Source: Planctomycetes bacterium TMED75 (lineage in GTDB: Bacteria > Planctomycetota > Phycisphaerae > Phycisphaerales > SM1A02). Taken from it: a DNA stretch of 64,000 nucleotides. Made by a program: the position numbers and the translations under genes. The stretch spans positions 20,503-84,502 of the forward strand of contig NHEC01000120.1 of assembly GCA_002171655.1 (NCBI GenBank), in the 5' to 3' direction. The notes beneath the pieces are model-generated. The model ran no database searches, was not told the origin of the DNA, and saw only the letters and a list, made by a program, of their open reading frames with translations. Below, piece by piece: positions 1 through 9,489 of the stretch. Each line of letters starts with the position of its first letter. Position 1 is the stretch's first letter.

Positions 1-1193
1 TCAAGCGTACGGAACCAGTTCTTGTGAATCTGGCGTCCGTCGTCCGTGGTTTCATACCACCGCGGGAGTCCAAGAACCACTGCCAGTTCATCGACGGTGT
101 CAGCGGTTCCGATCGAAAAACCGCACTCCTGTGCTTCAGTCGCATTGACGGTCAGGTTTTCTTGAGCGGTGGAGAGGATTTTTTCCCCTTGGGTGTTGCC
201 GTAGTGCACCACTCCTCTGTCGCCGTTCGCTGGGTCGTAGGAATACATTTCCGAGTTGGTCACCATTGCCTCGGCCATTTCGCGGTTGTGGCCACCACTT
301 TCGGCGGCGTCGCCGACTTCCTTGACCCAGGCAGCCAGTTGAGCGCCTTCAGCTGCCTTGTCCCCGCCGAACATCGTGATCGAACCAAGAGCCCCCGAGG
401 GCATGAAGACAACCTGGGGACAGTGAAAAGAAGTGAAGGCAGCCGCAGAGATTGCCTTTCTGATCCAGGCCACCAGCGTGTGTCGTTTCTGCAGTTCCCG
501 CATGGTGGCGGAGATCTCATCACCTTCCTTGACCAGGCCCCCGGGGCTGTCCACCAGCAACACGATGATCTGACCGTCGCCGTATTGATCGGCAATCTCT
601 CCAATTTGCTTGATCTCGTTGTGCCGGGCGAAGCTGCCCACGGTGCCTTCGAATGGAAGCAGGAAGACCTTCGGCCATTTGTCCTCAAGTCCGGGGCCGG
701 GAGTCGTGTGATATCCCTCCATGTGACTGCTTGCTGGCTCCGGGATCACCGGTGAGGCCAAGGTCTCGGTGCGTGTGCCTTGTCGTGCGTCCGGGCGGGT
801 GGTGCTGGAACTCACTCCGCCTGTCTGGTTCGCCGCGGATTCGACTTTGATGATCTGCGAAACGAAGATCGTTTCGGAATCGCCGTTTGTCTTTTGAATT
901 GTGATCGCAAGGACCTTCTTCGACTTACTTCGAGTCGCACCCTTCAGCACTCCGGTGACGAGCTCCCGGCCTCGCCGGCTGTCCCACGACACTGCGATCG
1001 ATTGGCCAATGTCGCCAGTCCACGTCTGATTTCGACCGGTCTTGCCAAGTCGAAGTGTGACCGATTCCTGTTGTTCCACCAGGCTGGACTCAACCGTGGC
1101 GGATTCAGCCAGGGAATCTGGGGTGATGATGAAGGTTGTGGTGACACTGGCAATGGTCAGGAAACGAAGCAAAGTCATAGGTCTCATGTTCAT
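1..1193 (-). CDS. Secreted Clp/S49-fold serine peptidase-like protein (3' end beyond window start)
   Basis: Manual minus-strand translation from ATG at 1193 (MNMRPMTLLRFLTIASVTTTFIITPDSLAES...) stays open to position 1; contains VFLLPFEGTVGS...IIVLLVDSPGGLVKEGDEIS...VAWIRKAISAAAFTSFHCPQVVFMPSGALGSI, typical of the ClpP/crotonase-like fold. Absent from the ORF track because it has no stop in the window. Confidence 0.75.
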   Translation of the reverse strand, partial: MNMRPMTLLRFLTIASVTTTFIITPDSLAESATVESSLVEQQESVTLRLGKTGRNQTWTGDIGQSIAVSWDSRRGRELVTGVLKGATRSKSKKVLAITIQKTNGDSETIFVSQIIKVESAANQTGGVSSSTTRPDARQGTRTETLASPVIPEPASSHMEGYHTTPGPGLEDKWPKVFLLPFEGTVGSFARHNEIKQIGEIADQYGDGQIIVLLVDSPGGLVKEGDEISATMRELQKRHTLVAWIRKAISAAAFTSFHCPQVVFMPSGALGSITMFGGDKAAEGAQLAAWVKEVGDAAESGGHNREMAEAMVTNSEMYSYDPANGDRGVVHYGNTQGEKILSTAQENLTVNATEAQECGFSIGTADTVDELAVVLGLPRWYETTDDGRQIHKNWFRTL

Positions 1194-1268
1194 TTCTCGG
1201 AAGTAAAGAGTTCTGGTGTCTGTGAGATCAATTCAACGGGTTGTGCCTGGAAGTCGGGCTGTTTCAGA

Positions 1269-2444
1269 TCAGTTGCGCCCGCCGCCCCCGAGTCCGCCTC
1301 CGCGGCCACCTCGGGACCCGCCTCGCCCGCCTCCACGTTGGGCATCCTTGGCCTGTCGTATCTGGTCCTTGTAGGTGGCGATGTCAAACTCAAGCTGGCT
1401 GATGGTGAGGCCGTACTCGTCTTTCATTCTTCGTTCCACGGCGGAATAACGGTTCATGTGGTTGAGCACCTCTTCGAGTTGTTTGCGCTTTGCCATCAGG
1501 ACCCTTGCCTGGCTGTTTGTCGTTCCCAGCCCACGGTCCGCCCTGTAATCTTCGTAGGTCACCTTGCACTTCGCGTAGCTGCCGCGCCAACGGTTTGTGT
1601 ACTTTTCCGCGATCTCATCACCTTGGGTGTTGTGCTCGTACTCCCGGTACCCCAGCACGAAGACGAGGTCCTCGAGTGAGCTCACGGTGTCCTCGATGAG
1701 CATGGTGTCGAGCGCCGTCTTGGATGACCAGTTCGCCACTTCTTCCGGGTTGTTGTCCACCAACCACATTCCCTCGGTATGCGGAAGCCAGATGACGTCT
1801 CGTCCCACGAAATTGGCGCTCAGTTTCTTCTCTGGATCAATCATCGCATTACCGAGCACTCGGGCATATTCGCCTCGTCCACCCATTTCGAAGAAGCCTC
1901 GGGCCTGACCCTCCATGGCTTCTTCCATCTTTTCCCGAATGTCCTCATCGTTCCAATTCTGGACCATTCTGTGCAGGTTCTGAAGCCCATACAGACGGGC
2001 TCCCTCGGACATATACAGCTTTGGCCACGCCATGCACAACAAGCTTGAGATGCCCACGCTGTCCTCGATCCAGACCACCTGATCGATGTGTCCCAGCTTG
2101 GTGTGGAGGTCCTGGCACATGTTGCGGTATTCGGGAAGTTGGAACTTTCCCGCTTCCAATCGGTTGAATTGCGGAAGGTGCTGGTTGGTACCAAGGTCCG
2201 CGGAGTCGATTCTGAAGATGATCACATCCGGCTGGACTTCCTCGATGTCCTCGATGATCTCTGCAATGAGGTCTTCATGGATGTCGGTTCCCATCTGGCC
2301 CACCAGGGGGACGGTGTAGACCACCGGCAGCTTTTCATTGGTGCCATCCTCGTTGTTCGTGGGGGCTGAATCCTTGGGAGCGCCCATCGCAAGCATGGTC
2401 GAGCAAAGGGCGGCACAGCTGATAAGGAAACCTGTTTTGATCAT
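1269..2444 (-). CDS. Secreted Clp/S49-fold protein, paralogue of the upstream-edge gene, with Gly/Arg-rich C-terminus
   Basis: ORF 1269..2531; likely start MIKTGFLISCAALCSTMLAMG (signal peptide) at 2444. LPVVYTVPLVGQMGTDIHEDLIAEIIEDIEEVQPDVIIFRIDS...QVVWIEDSVGISSLLCMAWPKLYMSEGARLYGL parallels the neighbouring protein. Confidence 0.65.
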   Translation of the reverse strand: MIKTGFLISCAALCSTMLAMGAPKDSAPTNNEDGTNEKLPVVYTVPLVGQMGTDIHEDLIAEIIEDIEEVQPDVIIFRIDSADLGTNQHLPQFNRLEAGKFQLPEYRNMCQDLHTKLGHIDQVVWIEDSVGISSLLCMAWPKLYMSEGARLYGLQNLHRMVQNWNDEDIREKMEEAMEGQARGFFEMGGRGEYARVLGNAMIDPEKKLSANFVGRDVIWLPHTEGMWLVDNNPEEVANWSSKTALDTMLIEDTVSSLEDLVFVLGYREYEHNTQGDEIAEKYTNRWRGSYAKCKVTYEDYRADRGLGTTNSQARVLMAKRKQLEEVLNHMNRYSAVERRMKDEYGLTISQLEFDIATYKDQIRQAKDAQRGGGRGGSRGGRGGGLGGGGRN

Positions 2445-2726
2445 GGATGAACTCCGGTTGGGATCTGAATCGGTGTGGATCCCATGATGATACGAGTAGA
2501 CCGTGGAGACGTGGCATGGCCACTTGGCCATTTCCCGTCAGTTTTTGGCCCCCATGAGGCCTTTTTCAGTCTCATTCGACCAGAATCCGGCATGGGAGTC
2601 CCAAGGCAAGGCCACACGGCCCAACCATGGGAACAGGCGCAAACCGGACCGGGGATGTCCGGGGAAATCCCGAAATTCGAAGCATTCAGTTCACGGTCGA
2701 CCGCTTCGAGGGCTGCTGACTCAGGA

Positions 2727-4172
2727 TCAAGCCCGTTCCTTGGCGCCGTTTCCCTTGAAGAAGTCCTCAATCTTCTCGAGTTCAACTCCCTTGGTTTCCG
2801 GCATCAGGTACCAGACAAAGGCGATCGTGAACAGGTTGAATCCGGCGAAGATCCAGAAGGCCACCCCCGCGTTGTAGTCGACGAGGCTGAGCGATCCCTG
2901 GGCAATGAAGAAGTTGCCGACCCAGTTCGCAGAGCTCGCCAGTCCCACGCAGACACTTCGAACTCCAGCGGGGAAGATTTCAGAGATCACGAGCCAGACC
3001 AGTGGGCCAAGGCTGCAGGCAAACGCGATCACCGAAACGAAGATCGCGGCCAGGATGATGATTCCGGCAATGGAAACCTCGTTCGTCGTGGTGTCGCCGG
3101 TCCCCATCTCGGGAAGCCAGAGGTAGGCTATTCCAACCACGATCTGCCCGAGCATCATCAGAATCGTTCCGCCAATGAGTAACGGTCGCCGGCCCATGCG
3201 ATCCACCAGGTAGATCGCGATGAACGTCGCCAGCAGATTCACCAGACTCAAGGCCGCGGTCAGTTTGAATTCGATGTCTTTGAGGCCGATACCCTCGATG
3301 ATCTCGGGAGCGTAGTAGAAGATCGCATTGATGCCACTGGCTTGTTGCAGGAAGGCCAGACCAATGGCGAGAACCAACGCAACCTTCAAAGCGCGGCCGG
3401 AGGCAAGTGCCTTCAGGAAATTGGTTCCCGATTCCTCCTCCACTTTCTGCTTGATCGCCTCGAGCTCCTCTTCTGCGGCAGGGATCGATCCCATGGTGCG
3501 TTTGAGTACGCTCAAGGCCATGGTGTCCCGGCCTTTTCCAACCAACCAGCGGGGGCTCGGTGGCATCGCGAGCATGCCCAGGATCAATCCGGCACCCAGA
3601 ATCGCACCCAGTCCGAAGGCGAGCCGCCACAGATCACTGGGGGTGAGCCAGATGCCGAGCAGCATTGCCAGGAAGATGCCGACGGTGATGGCCAGCTGAT
3701 ACAGGCTCACCATCGCTCCCCTGGACCAGGGTGCGGCAATTTCCGCGATGTAGAGCGGGCCAGCCACCGAGGAAAATCCAACTCCGATGCCCATCACCAC
3801 TCGAAACGCAATCATCATCGAGGGGGTGACCGCAAGCGCACATCCCAGGCACCCGACCACGAAGAATCCACCACCCCAGACGTTGGTCCACCTTCGACCG
3901 ATCTTGTCACACAGTCGACCGGCCGACAACGCTCCAAGGAACGATCCTGCCAGCACCGAGCTCACGATCGTCTGAATGACCAGGAGATTGTTCCCGGCAT
4001 TCGTCTCCAGACCAAAGGCCTTCTCCACGCCTTTCTTGGCATCGGCGATGACTCCGATGTCGTACCCAAACATCACGCCGCCAAGCCCCGCGACCAGGGC
4101 GACGGCCACCGTGTATTGGGCGGAACGACTGGCCACTTCCTTTGGTGAGTTGCTTGTGGGATTCGTCGGCAT
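2727..4172 (-). CDS. MFS sugar porter family transporter (XylE/GLUT-like)
   Basis: 481 aa; GGVMFGYDIGVIA, GRLCDKIGRRW, VDRMGRRPLL and C-terminal PETKGVELEKIE motifs of the sugar porter family. Confidence 0.92.
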   Translation of the reverse strand: MPTNPTSNSPKEVASRSAQYTVAVALVAGLGGVMFGYDIGVIADAKKGVEKAFGLETNAGNNLLVIQTIVSSVLAGSFLGALSAGRLCDKIGRRWTNVWGGGFFVVGCLGCALAVTPSMMIAFRVVMGIGVGFSSVAGPLYIAEIAAPWSRGAMVSLYQLAITVGIFLAMLLGIWLTPSDLWRLAFGLGAILGAGLILGMLAMPPSPRWLVGKGRDTMALSVLKRTMGSIPAAEEELEAIKQKVEEESGTNFLKALASGRALKVALVLAIGLAFLQQASGINAIFYYAPEIIEGIGLKDIEFKLTAALSLVNLLATFIAIYLVDRMGRRPLLIGGTILMMLGQIVVGIAYLWLPEMGTGDTTTNEVSIAGIIILAAIFVSVIAFACSLGPLVWLVISEIFPAGVRSVCVGLASSANWVGNFFIAQGSLSLVDYNAGVAFWIFAGFNLFTIAFVWYLMPETKGVELEKIEDFFKGNGAKERA

Positions 4173-4252
4173 GGGTTCTCCGTTGGGTCAAGCCCCTCTG
4201 GCACTGGTTATGAAGGGTGTTTTCTCAGAACAACTGGTCGGTGTGAGGTGGT

Positions 4253-5797
4253 TCAGAAATCCGTGGTCAAGCGCAGTCCCAGAACGACCGGCGTGGCGCT
4301 TTCGGACCTCAGTCCCGGGTCCAGGACCACCTGAATGTCGGGAGTGAGCTGACAAGAACCGGTCAGCTGGATTCGATAGAAGACCTCGAACATTGATTGC
4401 TCCTTTACGAGCGTACCGGAGCCCTGGTACGCAGAGGATGGCTTTGACCAGTTGAACGCCGCTCCAAAGAGATCGCCCTGCCGACCAAATGGTGTTTCCA
4501 ATCCCATGCCGACGGATATTTCCGCGCTGGTCGTCGACATCCTCTCCTCGGCCAGCCCGCCTTGTGCCCAGAGTCCCAACTCACGGGTGAGGTGGCCTTG
4601 AATCTGAAGGCCGAACCCGTTCGACCAGTCGTAGAGGTTCTTGCCGACGTTCGCCCCCGTCACATCCGAGACGTAGTCAAGGTTCTGGCCCGCCCAGATC
4701 GCGGTCAGCACCGTTGGACCACCGAGTGCGTCGGTGTCGAAGGGAAGGACCCAGCCGATTTCCGCGGCAGCCCACACGAATCCCTTGTCGATGGTGCTGA
4801 AGTCCGTTTCTGGAGTGCCCAGGGCATCCGTCACGATTGCATTGACGAACAAGGATTCATTGATCGCAAACTGGCCGGCCACACCGTATTGATAGCTGCC
4901 ATGTGAAAGCCCCAGGACCTGGATCCCGTCGAAAGGACCGGCGAGAAACTGTCTGGCTTCATCGTTCGCCCAGAAGTTCAATCCGATGTACTGGTTGGGG
5001 TGGAGCTTGCCCACCGAAACGACCAGACGGTCGTCCATTATTCCCTGCTGGTAGTAGAGAAGGTTCAAGGTCGCGGCGCCCCCGGCCTGCCCCGTGTAGA
5101 GGGAGTTCAGTCCCTGGGTCGAACCCGCTGCCTGATCGGTATTGACGTTGTTGGGAACCCCGATCTGATTGCCTTGTCTCACCAGAATCCCGACCAGTCC
5201 GTGTCCATCGTGCCCTTCACCCGGTTGCCCGCTTGCCGGCGATTCCCAGAGGTTCCAGACCAGGTTGAAGTCCAGACGTCCGGTTCCGATGTTGCGTTGG
5301 GAATTCGGTACCGCATCGCTGACGTTCTGATAGAGCAGGGTGTAGTAGACCCCGAAGTTCATCCCCAGGCTCTGATTCAGATACTCCTCGAGGTTTCGAA
5401 TCGGACTCATCACCGGGCTGAAAGGCGATCCGAGGAGTGGGTCGAGTTTGCTTCGGCCGAGCGGAAACGGTCGCGGCGTGCTGAAGTCGAGTGTGACTTT
5501 CGAATCCTTGATCGGAAAGAGCGTCGGTGAATTTCGAAGAGTGGAGATGTTGGAGAGGAACTGGATTCGCTCGAGATGGCGCAGTCCCTTCCATTCTCCT
5601 CCGTAGCCCTCGAGTGTTCCTGAATCATCCTGCTGCAGAATGACGGGACCAGTGTCCTGCTTTTCTGATTGATCTGACTGATCGGAGCCCGGAGCCATCT
5701 TCGGCTTGACGTAGGTTGGATCGTCCTGGGCACCAGCTCCAGAGCAGAGGGGCAGGAGGGCGGCAAGCAGAATTCCGTATCGGATGGTTTGTTGCAA
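4253..5797 (-). CDS. Carbohydrate-selective porin, OprB-like
   Basis: 514 aa with signal peptide; OprB-like blocks (LNQSLGMNFGVYYTLLYQNVSD, GQLHPNQYIGLNFW-type, terminal VVLGLRLTTDF beta-strand). Confidence 0.7.
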   Translation of the reverse strand: MQQTIRYGILLAALLPLCSGAGAQDDPTYVKPKMAPGSDQSDQSEKQDTGPVILQQDDSGTLEGYGGEWKGLRHLERIQFLSNISTLRNSPTLFPIKDSKVTLDFSTPRPFPLGRSKLDPLLGSPFSPVMSPIRNLEEYLNQSLGMNFGVYYTLLYQNVSDAVPNSQRNIGTGRLDFNLVWNLWESPASGQPGEGHDGHGLVGILVRQGNQIGVPNNVNTDQAAGSTQGLNSLYTGQAGGAATLNLLYYQQGIMDDRLVVSVGKLHPNQYIGLNFWANDEARQFLAGPFDGIQVLGLSHGSYQYGVAGQFAINESLFVNAIVTDALGTPETDFSTIDKGFVWAAAEIGWVLPFDTDALGGPTVLTAIWAGQNLDYVSDVTGANVGKNLYDWSNGFGLQIQGHLTRELGLWAQGGLAEERMSTTSAEISVGMGLETPFGRQGDLFGAAFNWSKPSSAYQGSGTLVKEQSMFEVFYRIQLTGSCQLTPDIQVVLDPGLRSESATPVVLGLRLTTDF

Positions 5798-5896
5798 GTC
5801 TGCTCCTCGATCTTTCTGCTCTGGATCCTACCGGGATCTCACGTTCCCGGTGGGTCATCGCGGCGCATGGCATCAGCAGATGCGTTCCGGGTGGAT

Positions 5897-8071
5897 TCAG
5901 TCAGCCGCCCTCAGCTGATCGGCGAGGAATTCCCGATGCGCAGGCAGATATGCGAGATCCACGTACTCACCGACCATCCGGTTCGTGTTGAAATAGTCTG
6001 GAATCGTGGCGACTGATCGTAATGCTCTGCGAATCCAACGCCTCGGGACGTCTCGATTGTTCCGTTCGTAGAAGAGAGGGACGATTTCATCCTCGAGAAG
6101 TTCGTAGAGCGCTTCGACATCATGGATGTCCTGGTCGTCCTTGTTCTCGAATTCAGTTTCGTCGCCAATCGCCCAACCGTTTCGTCCGTCAAAGCCCTCC
6201 GGCCACCACCCATCGAGAATCGAGAGGTTCAGGCCTCCATGCAACGGCGGCTTCATCCCGCTGGTGCCACTGGCCTCATGTGGTCGGCGTGGGTTGTTGA
6301 GCCAGATGTCACACCCGGAAGTGAGCATCCTTCCAATCTCCATGTCGTATTCCTCGATGATCGCCACCCGGCCACGAAGGCTCGGGCGCTTGGACATTCG
6401 GTGGATCTTCTGGGCGAATGCCTGCCCGAATTCATCGCGGGGATGTGCCTTGCCCGCGAAGATCAACTGAACCGGGCAGTCCTCGCTGTCCACGATCGCC
6501 TCGATGCGATCCAGGTCACGGAAGATCAGGGGCGCTCTCTTGTAGGTCGCGAAGCGACGAGCAAACCCGATGGTGAGCGCGTCCGGATCGAACCAGCCTG
6601 AAATCTCCCTCAATTCATCGGGGTCTGCGCCATTTTTCATCGCTTGTTGAGAAAGCTTGTCTCGAAGAAACTGAACCAGATTTGCGCGCAGATCATTTCT
6701 GAGATCCCAGAAGTCGTTGGGATTCGCATCGAGGGCTCTTGACCACTGAGTGGAGTGGGGCGTGGCCCTGCCGGGGCGAAGTCCGATCTCTCGCCTCCAA
6801 AATGCATCAGCCGCGGGTGAAAGCCAGGTACGTACGTGAACTCCATTGGTGATCGCATCGATTGGGACATCGTCCGCATCCTCACAGCCGAAGGCACCTC
6901 GCCACATATCGCGCGAGACTTCTCCATGGAGCTGGGCAACGCCGTTTACGAAATTCGACATTCTCAGAGCGACCACCGTCATGCACAGCAGTTCCTCATG
7001 GCTGTCGGGATGTTCTCTTCCCAGTGCGTAGAAGTACTCCCGTGACAAACCGGCCAGATCCAGGACCGTATCCAGAGCATCTGCGGCTCGGCTCGGATCG
7101 TAGCGATCATGGCCGGCCGGGACCGGGGTGTGGGTGGTGAACACGGTCGTTCTCTTGACCATGTCCATCGCTTCTTCGTGGGTATTGCCTTGCTCGATCA
7201 GATTGGCAACTCGTTGGATGGGTGCAAATGCGGCATGACCCTCGTTCAAATGGTACACCGTGGGTTCGTATCCCAGAGCGTCAAGTGCCTTCATTCCTCC
7301 GACACCCAGGAGGATCTGCTGGCGCATCCTAGGATCCGAGTCCCCCTTGTAGAGCCCTTCCGTGAGCTGCCGATCCTCTTCGGTATTTTCTTCGCGGTCA
7401 GCATCCAGCAAAAGGAGTTCCGACCGGCCGACCTTCATCCGCCAGACTCTGGCCACGACTTCTCTATCCCACAGTGGACATTCGATGTCGATGCCGGTGT
7501 CCTCGATCGGCATCTGCTCGAAGTCGTACTTGGGGTAGATGACCCGAGTGTGTCCGTCGTTGCTGAATTCCTGGATGTAGTAGCCGTGCCCGTAGAGAAG
7601 GCTGACACCGACAAAAGGGACCCCGAGGTCCGAGGCGCTTTTCACATGATCCCCGGCAAGCACTCCCAGTCCACCCGAGTACTGCTGCATGCTTTCGTGA
7701 ATTGCAAACTCGCTGCAGAAGTAGGCGACTTGCATGTCACAGTCGTCTTCGGTCGCAATTCTTTCAAACCAGGTGTTGCGCTCATAGTATTTTTCGCGCT
7801 CGGCCATCGCCCGTTCCACCGCGTGCTGAAACTCACCCGATTGAAGCCGGATGCCCAGTCGCGCCGGGTCGCTCTGTTCGAGCATCTTCTTGGGCGAATG
7901 TCGCGTGTTCTCCCAGAGTCTGGGATCGATCATCGCAAAGGGTCTGCGCCCGATCTCGTTCCAGCTCCACCACAGGTCAGTGCTCAGCTCGTTCAGCGAC
8001 TCGAGCGTCCGTTCTGAGTCGTTCATCTTGGAAATCTGTCCATACTCCAGGCGCAGGCGCCTTGTTCTCAA
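5897..8071 (-). CDS. glgP: Alpha-glucan (glycogen/maltodextrin) phosphorylase, DUF3417-type
   Basis: 724 aa; N-terminal LNELSTDLWWSWNEIGRRPFAMIDPRLWE, YHLNEGHAAFAPIQRV, EASGTSGMKPPLHGGLNLSILDGWWPE. TTG start overlaps malQ stop by 4 nt; alternative ATG at 8026. Confidence 0.93.
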   Translation of the reverse strand: MRTRRLRLEYGQISKMNDSERTLESLNELSTDLWWSWNEIGRRPFAMIDPRLWENTRHSPKKMLEQSDPARLGIRLQSGEFQHAVERAMAEREKYYERNTWFERIATEDDCDMQVAYFCSEFAIHESMQQYSGGLGVLAGDHVKSASDLGVPFVGVSLLYGHGYYIQEFSNDGHTRVIYPKYDFEQMPIEDTGIDIECPLWDREVVARVWRMKVGRSELLLLDADREENTEEDRQLTEGLYKGDSDPRMRQQILLGVGGMKALDALGYEPTVYHLNEGHAAFAPIQRVANLIEQGNTHEEAMDMVKRTTVFTTHTPVPAGHDRYDPSRAADALDTVLDLAGLSREYFYALGREHPDSHEELLCMTVVALRMSNFVNGVAQLHGEVSRDMWRGAFGCEDADDVPIDAITNGVHVRTWLSPAADAFWRREIGLRPGRATPHSTQWSRALDANPNDFWDLRNDLRANLVQFLRDKLSQQAMKNGADPDELREISGWFDPDALTIGFARRFATYKRAPLIFRDLDRIEAIVDSEDCPVQLIFAGKAHPRDEFGQAFAQKIHRMSKRPSLRGRVAIIEEYDMEIGRMLTSGCDIWLNNPRRPHEASGTSGMKPPLHGGLNLSILDGWWPEGFDGRNGWAIGDETEFENKDDQDIHDVEALYELLEDEIVPLFYERNNRDVPRRWIRRALRSVATIPDYFNTNRMVGEYVDLAYLPAHREFLADQLRAAD

Positions 8072-9489
8072 GTCAATCGTCCAGTCACCGCTGCCAGCCG
8101 GTTCATCCGCCGGGCAACCCGAATGTCCAGCATCCCCTTTCCGAGTCTCCAGCGCCAGTTCCCGGAGGGTTTTCCTGGAATGTTCATACGGGATTTTCCA
8201 TCCAGACCAAGGAGGTCCTGCATCGGAATGATCCCCAGATTGGCTCTCGAGCTCATCACCAGCCTGGTCATCAGCTCATGCGGTCCACGGGTCGGGGATC
8301 CGCCGTATTCGGTGATTCGCTGCCGGGTCGAGGGGGGGAGTCCTTTCCACCAGCTGACGGTGGTGTCGTTGTCATGGGTCCCCGTATAGGCCACCGAGTG
8401 CTCCGGCAGGGCGTGGGGCAATGCAGGTCCGCCATCGGTGTCGAATGCGTGCTGAAGGAGGAACATGCCCGGCAGCGCGAAGTCATCCCGCAGTTTCCGG
8501 ACGGCCGGGGTCACTCGGCCCAGGTCTTCGGCGACAAGGGCGCAATCCGGCAGCTCCGCGTGGATCGCTTCCAGCAGTTCACGCCCCGGAACCTTCCTCC
8601 ATTGACCTCCCCGGGCGCTTCGCGCATTTCCGGGGATCATCCAGGCGTGGAGCAGTCCTATGAAATGATCGATTCGGACCAGGTCGAACAGTTGAAATTG
8701 TCGTCTGATCCGCTCGATCCACCACCGATATTCGCTCCGGCGATGTTCCGGCCAGCGATACTGGGGGTGGCCCCAGAGCTGTCCGTTCCTGGAAAAGGAA
8801 TCCGGTGGGGTCCCGCTGACCAACCGAGGTCGGCCGTTGCGTTCCAACTGAAAGAGCTTCGGATTCGACTCGACGTCGGCGGATTCCATCGGCACGAAGA
8901 TCGGAAGATCACCGAAGAGGGAGATCCTTCGTCGACGGGCCTCCGTTCGCAGTTGCTTCCACTGACCTTCCAGGATGAACTGCTGGAACGCGTGGAAGTC
9001 CTCGTCGCCGCCTCGATGTTCTGCCGCCCATCTGCACCAGGGGCCCAGCCAGTGTTCGGAGCGTTCAAGGAATCCGAGGTAGCTTCGTGATCGATCACGT
9101 CGCAGCTCGGTGAAGGCCTCGAACGCCGTGTCCCATCGCGGGGCCTTGAATCGACGAGCGCCGGAGTAGTCCGCCCGGATGCGAGTCTTCAACGAGGTCG
9201 GCGCCCGCAGTGCGCTGGGGGCAAGCAACCCCTCGTCCACCAGTCCTTCAAGCGAGACCAGCAGCGGTTCGATCGCGAAACTCGACGCACTGCTGTAGGG
9301 GGAGTCCCCCTTGCCGATGGGACCGATCGGCAGTACCTGCCAGAGATCCCAGCCACTGGTTTCAAGCCACTTCATGAACCTCGAAGCCGGTCGACCAAGG
9401 TCACCTATCCCGTGTGGTCCGGGGAGCGAAGTGAGGTGCAGCAGCACTCCGGCGCGTCTTCGATCGAGACTGCGGTGGGTCGATCTCAT
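8068..9489 (-). CDS. malQ: 4-alpha-glucanotransferase (amylomaltase)
   Basis: 473 aa; RRAGVLLHLTSLPGPHGIGDLG, WQVLPIGPIGKGDSPYSSASSFA, VRIDHFIGL, VAEDLGRVTPAV, YTGTHDNDTTVSWW. Confidence 0.95.
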   Translation of the reverse strand: MRSTHRSLDRRRAGVLLHLTSLPGPHGIGDLGRPASRFMKWLETSGWDLWQVLPIGPIGKGDSPYSSASSFAIEPLLVSLEGLVDEGLLAPSALRAPTSLKTRIRADYSGARRFKAPRWDTAFEAFTELRRDRSRSYLGFLERSEHWLGPWCRWAAEHRGGDEDFHAFQQFILEGQWKQLRTEARRRRISLFGDLPIFVPMESADVESNPKLFQLERNGRPRLVSGTPPDSFSRNGQLWGHPQYRWPEHRRSEYRWWIERIRRQFQLFDLVRIDHFIGLLHAWMIPGNARSARGGQWRKVPGRELLEAIHAELPDCALVAEDLGRVTPAVRKLRDDFALPGMFLLQHAFDTDGGPALPHALPEHSVAYTGTHDNDTTVSWWKGLPPSTRQRITEYGGSPTRGPHELMTRLVMSSRANLGIIPMQDLLGLDGKSRMNIPGKPSGNWRWRLGKGMLDIRVARRMNRLAAVTGRLT

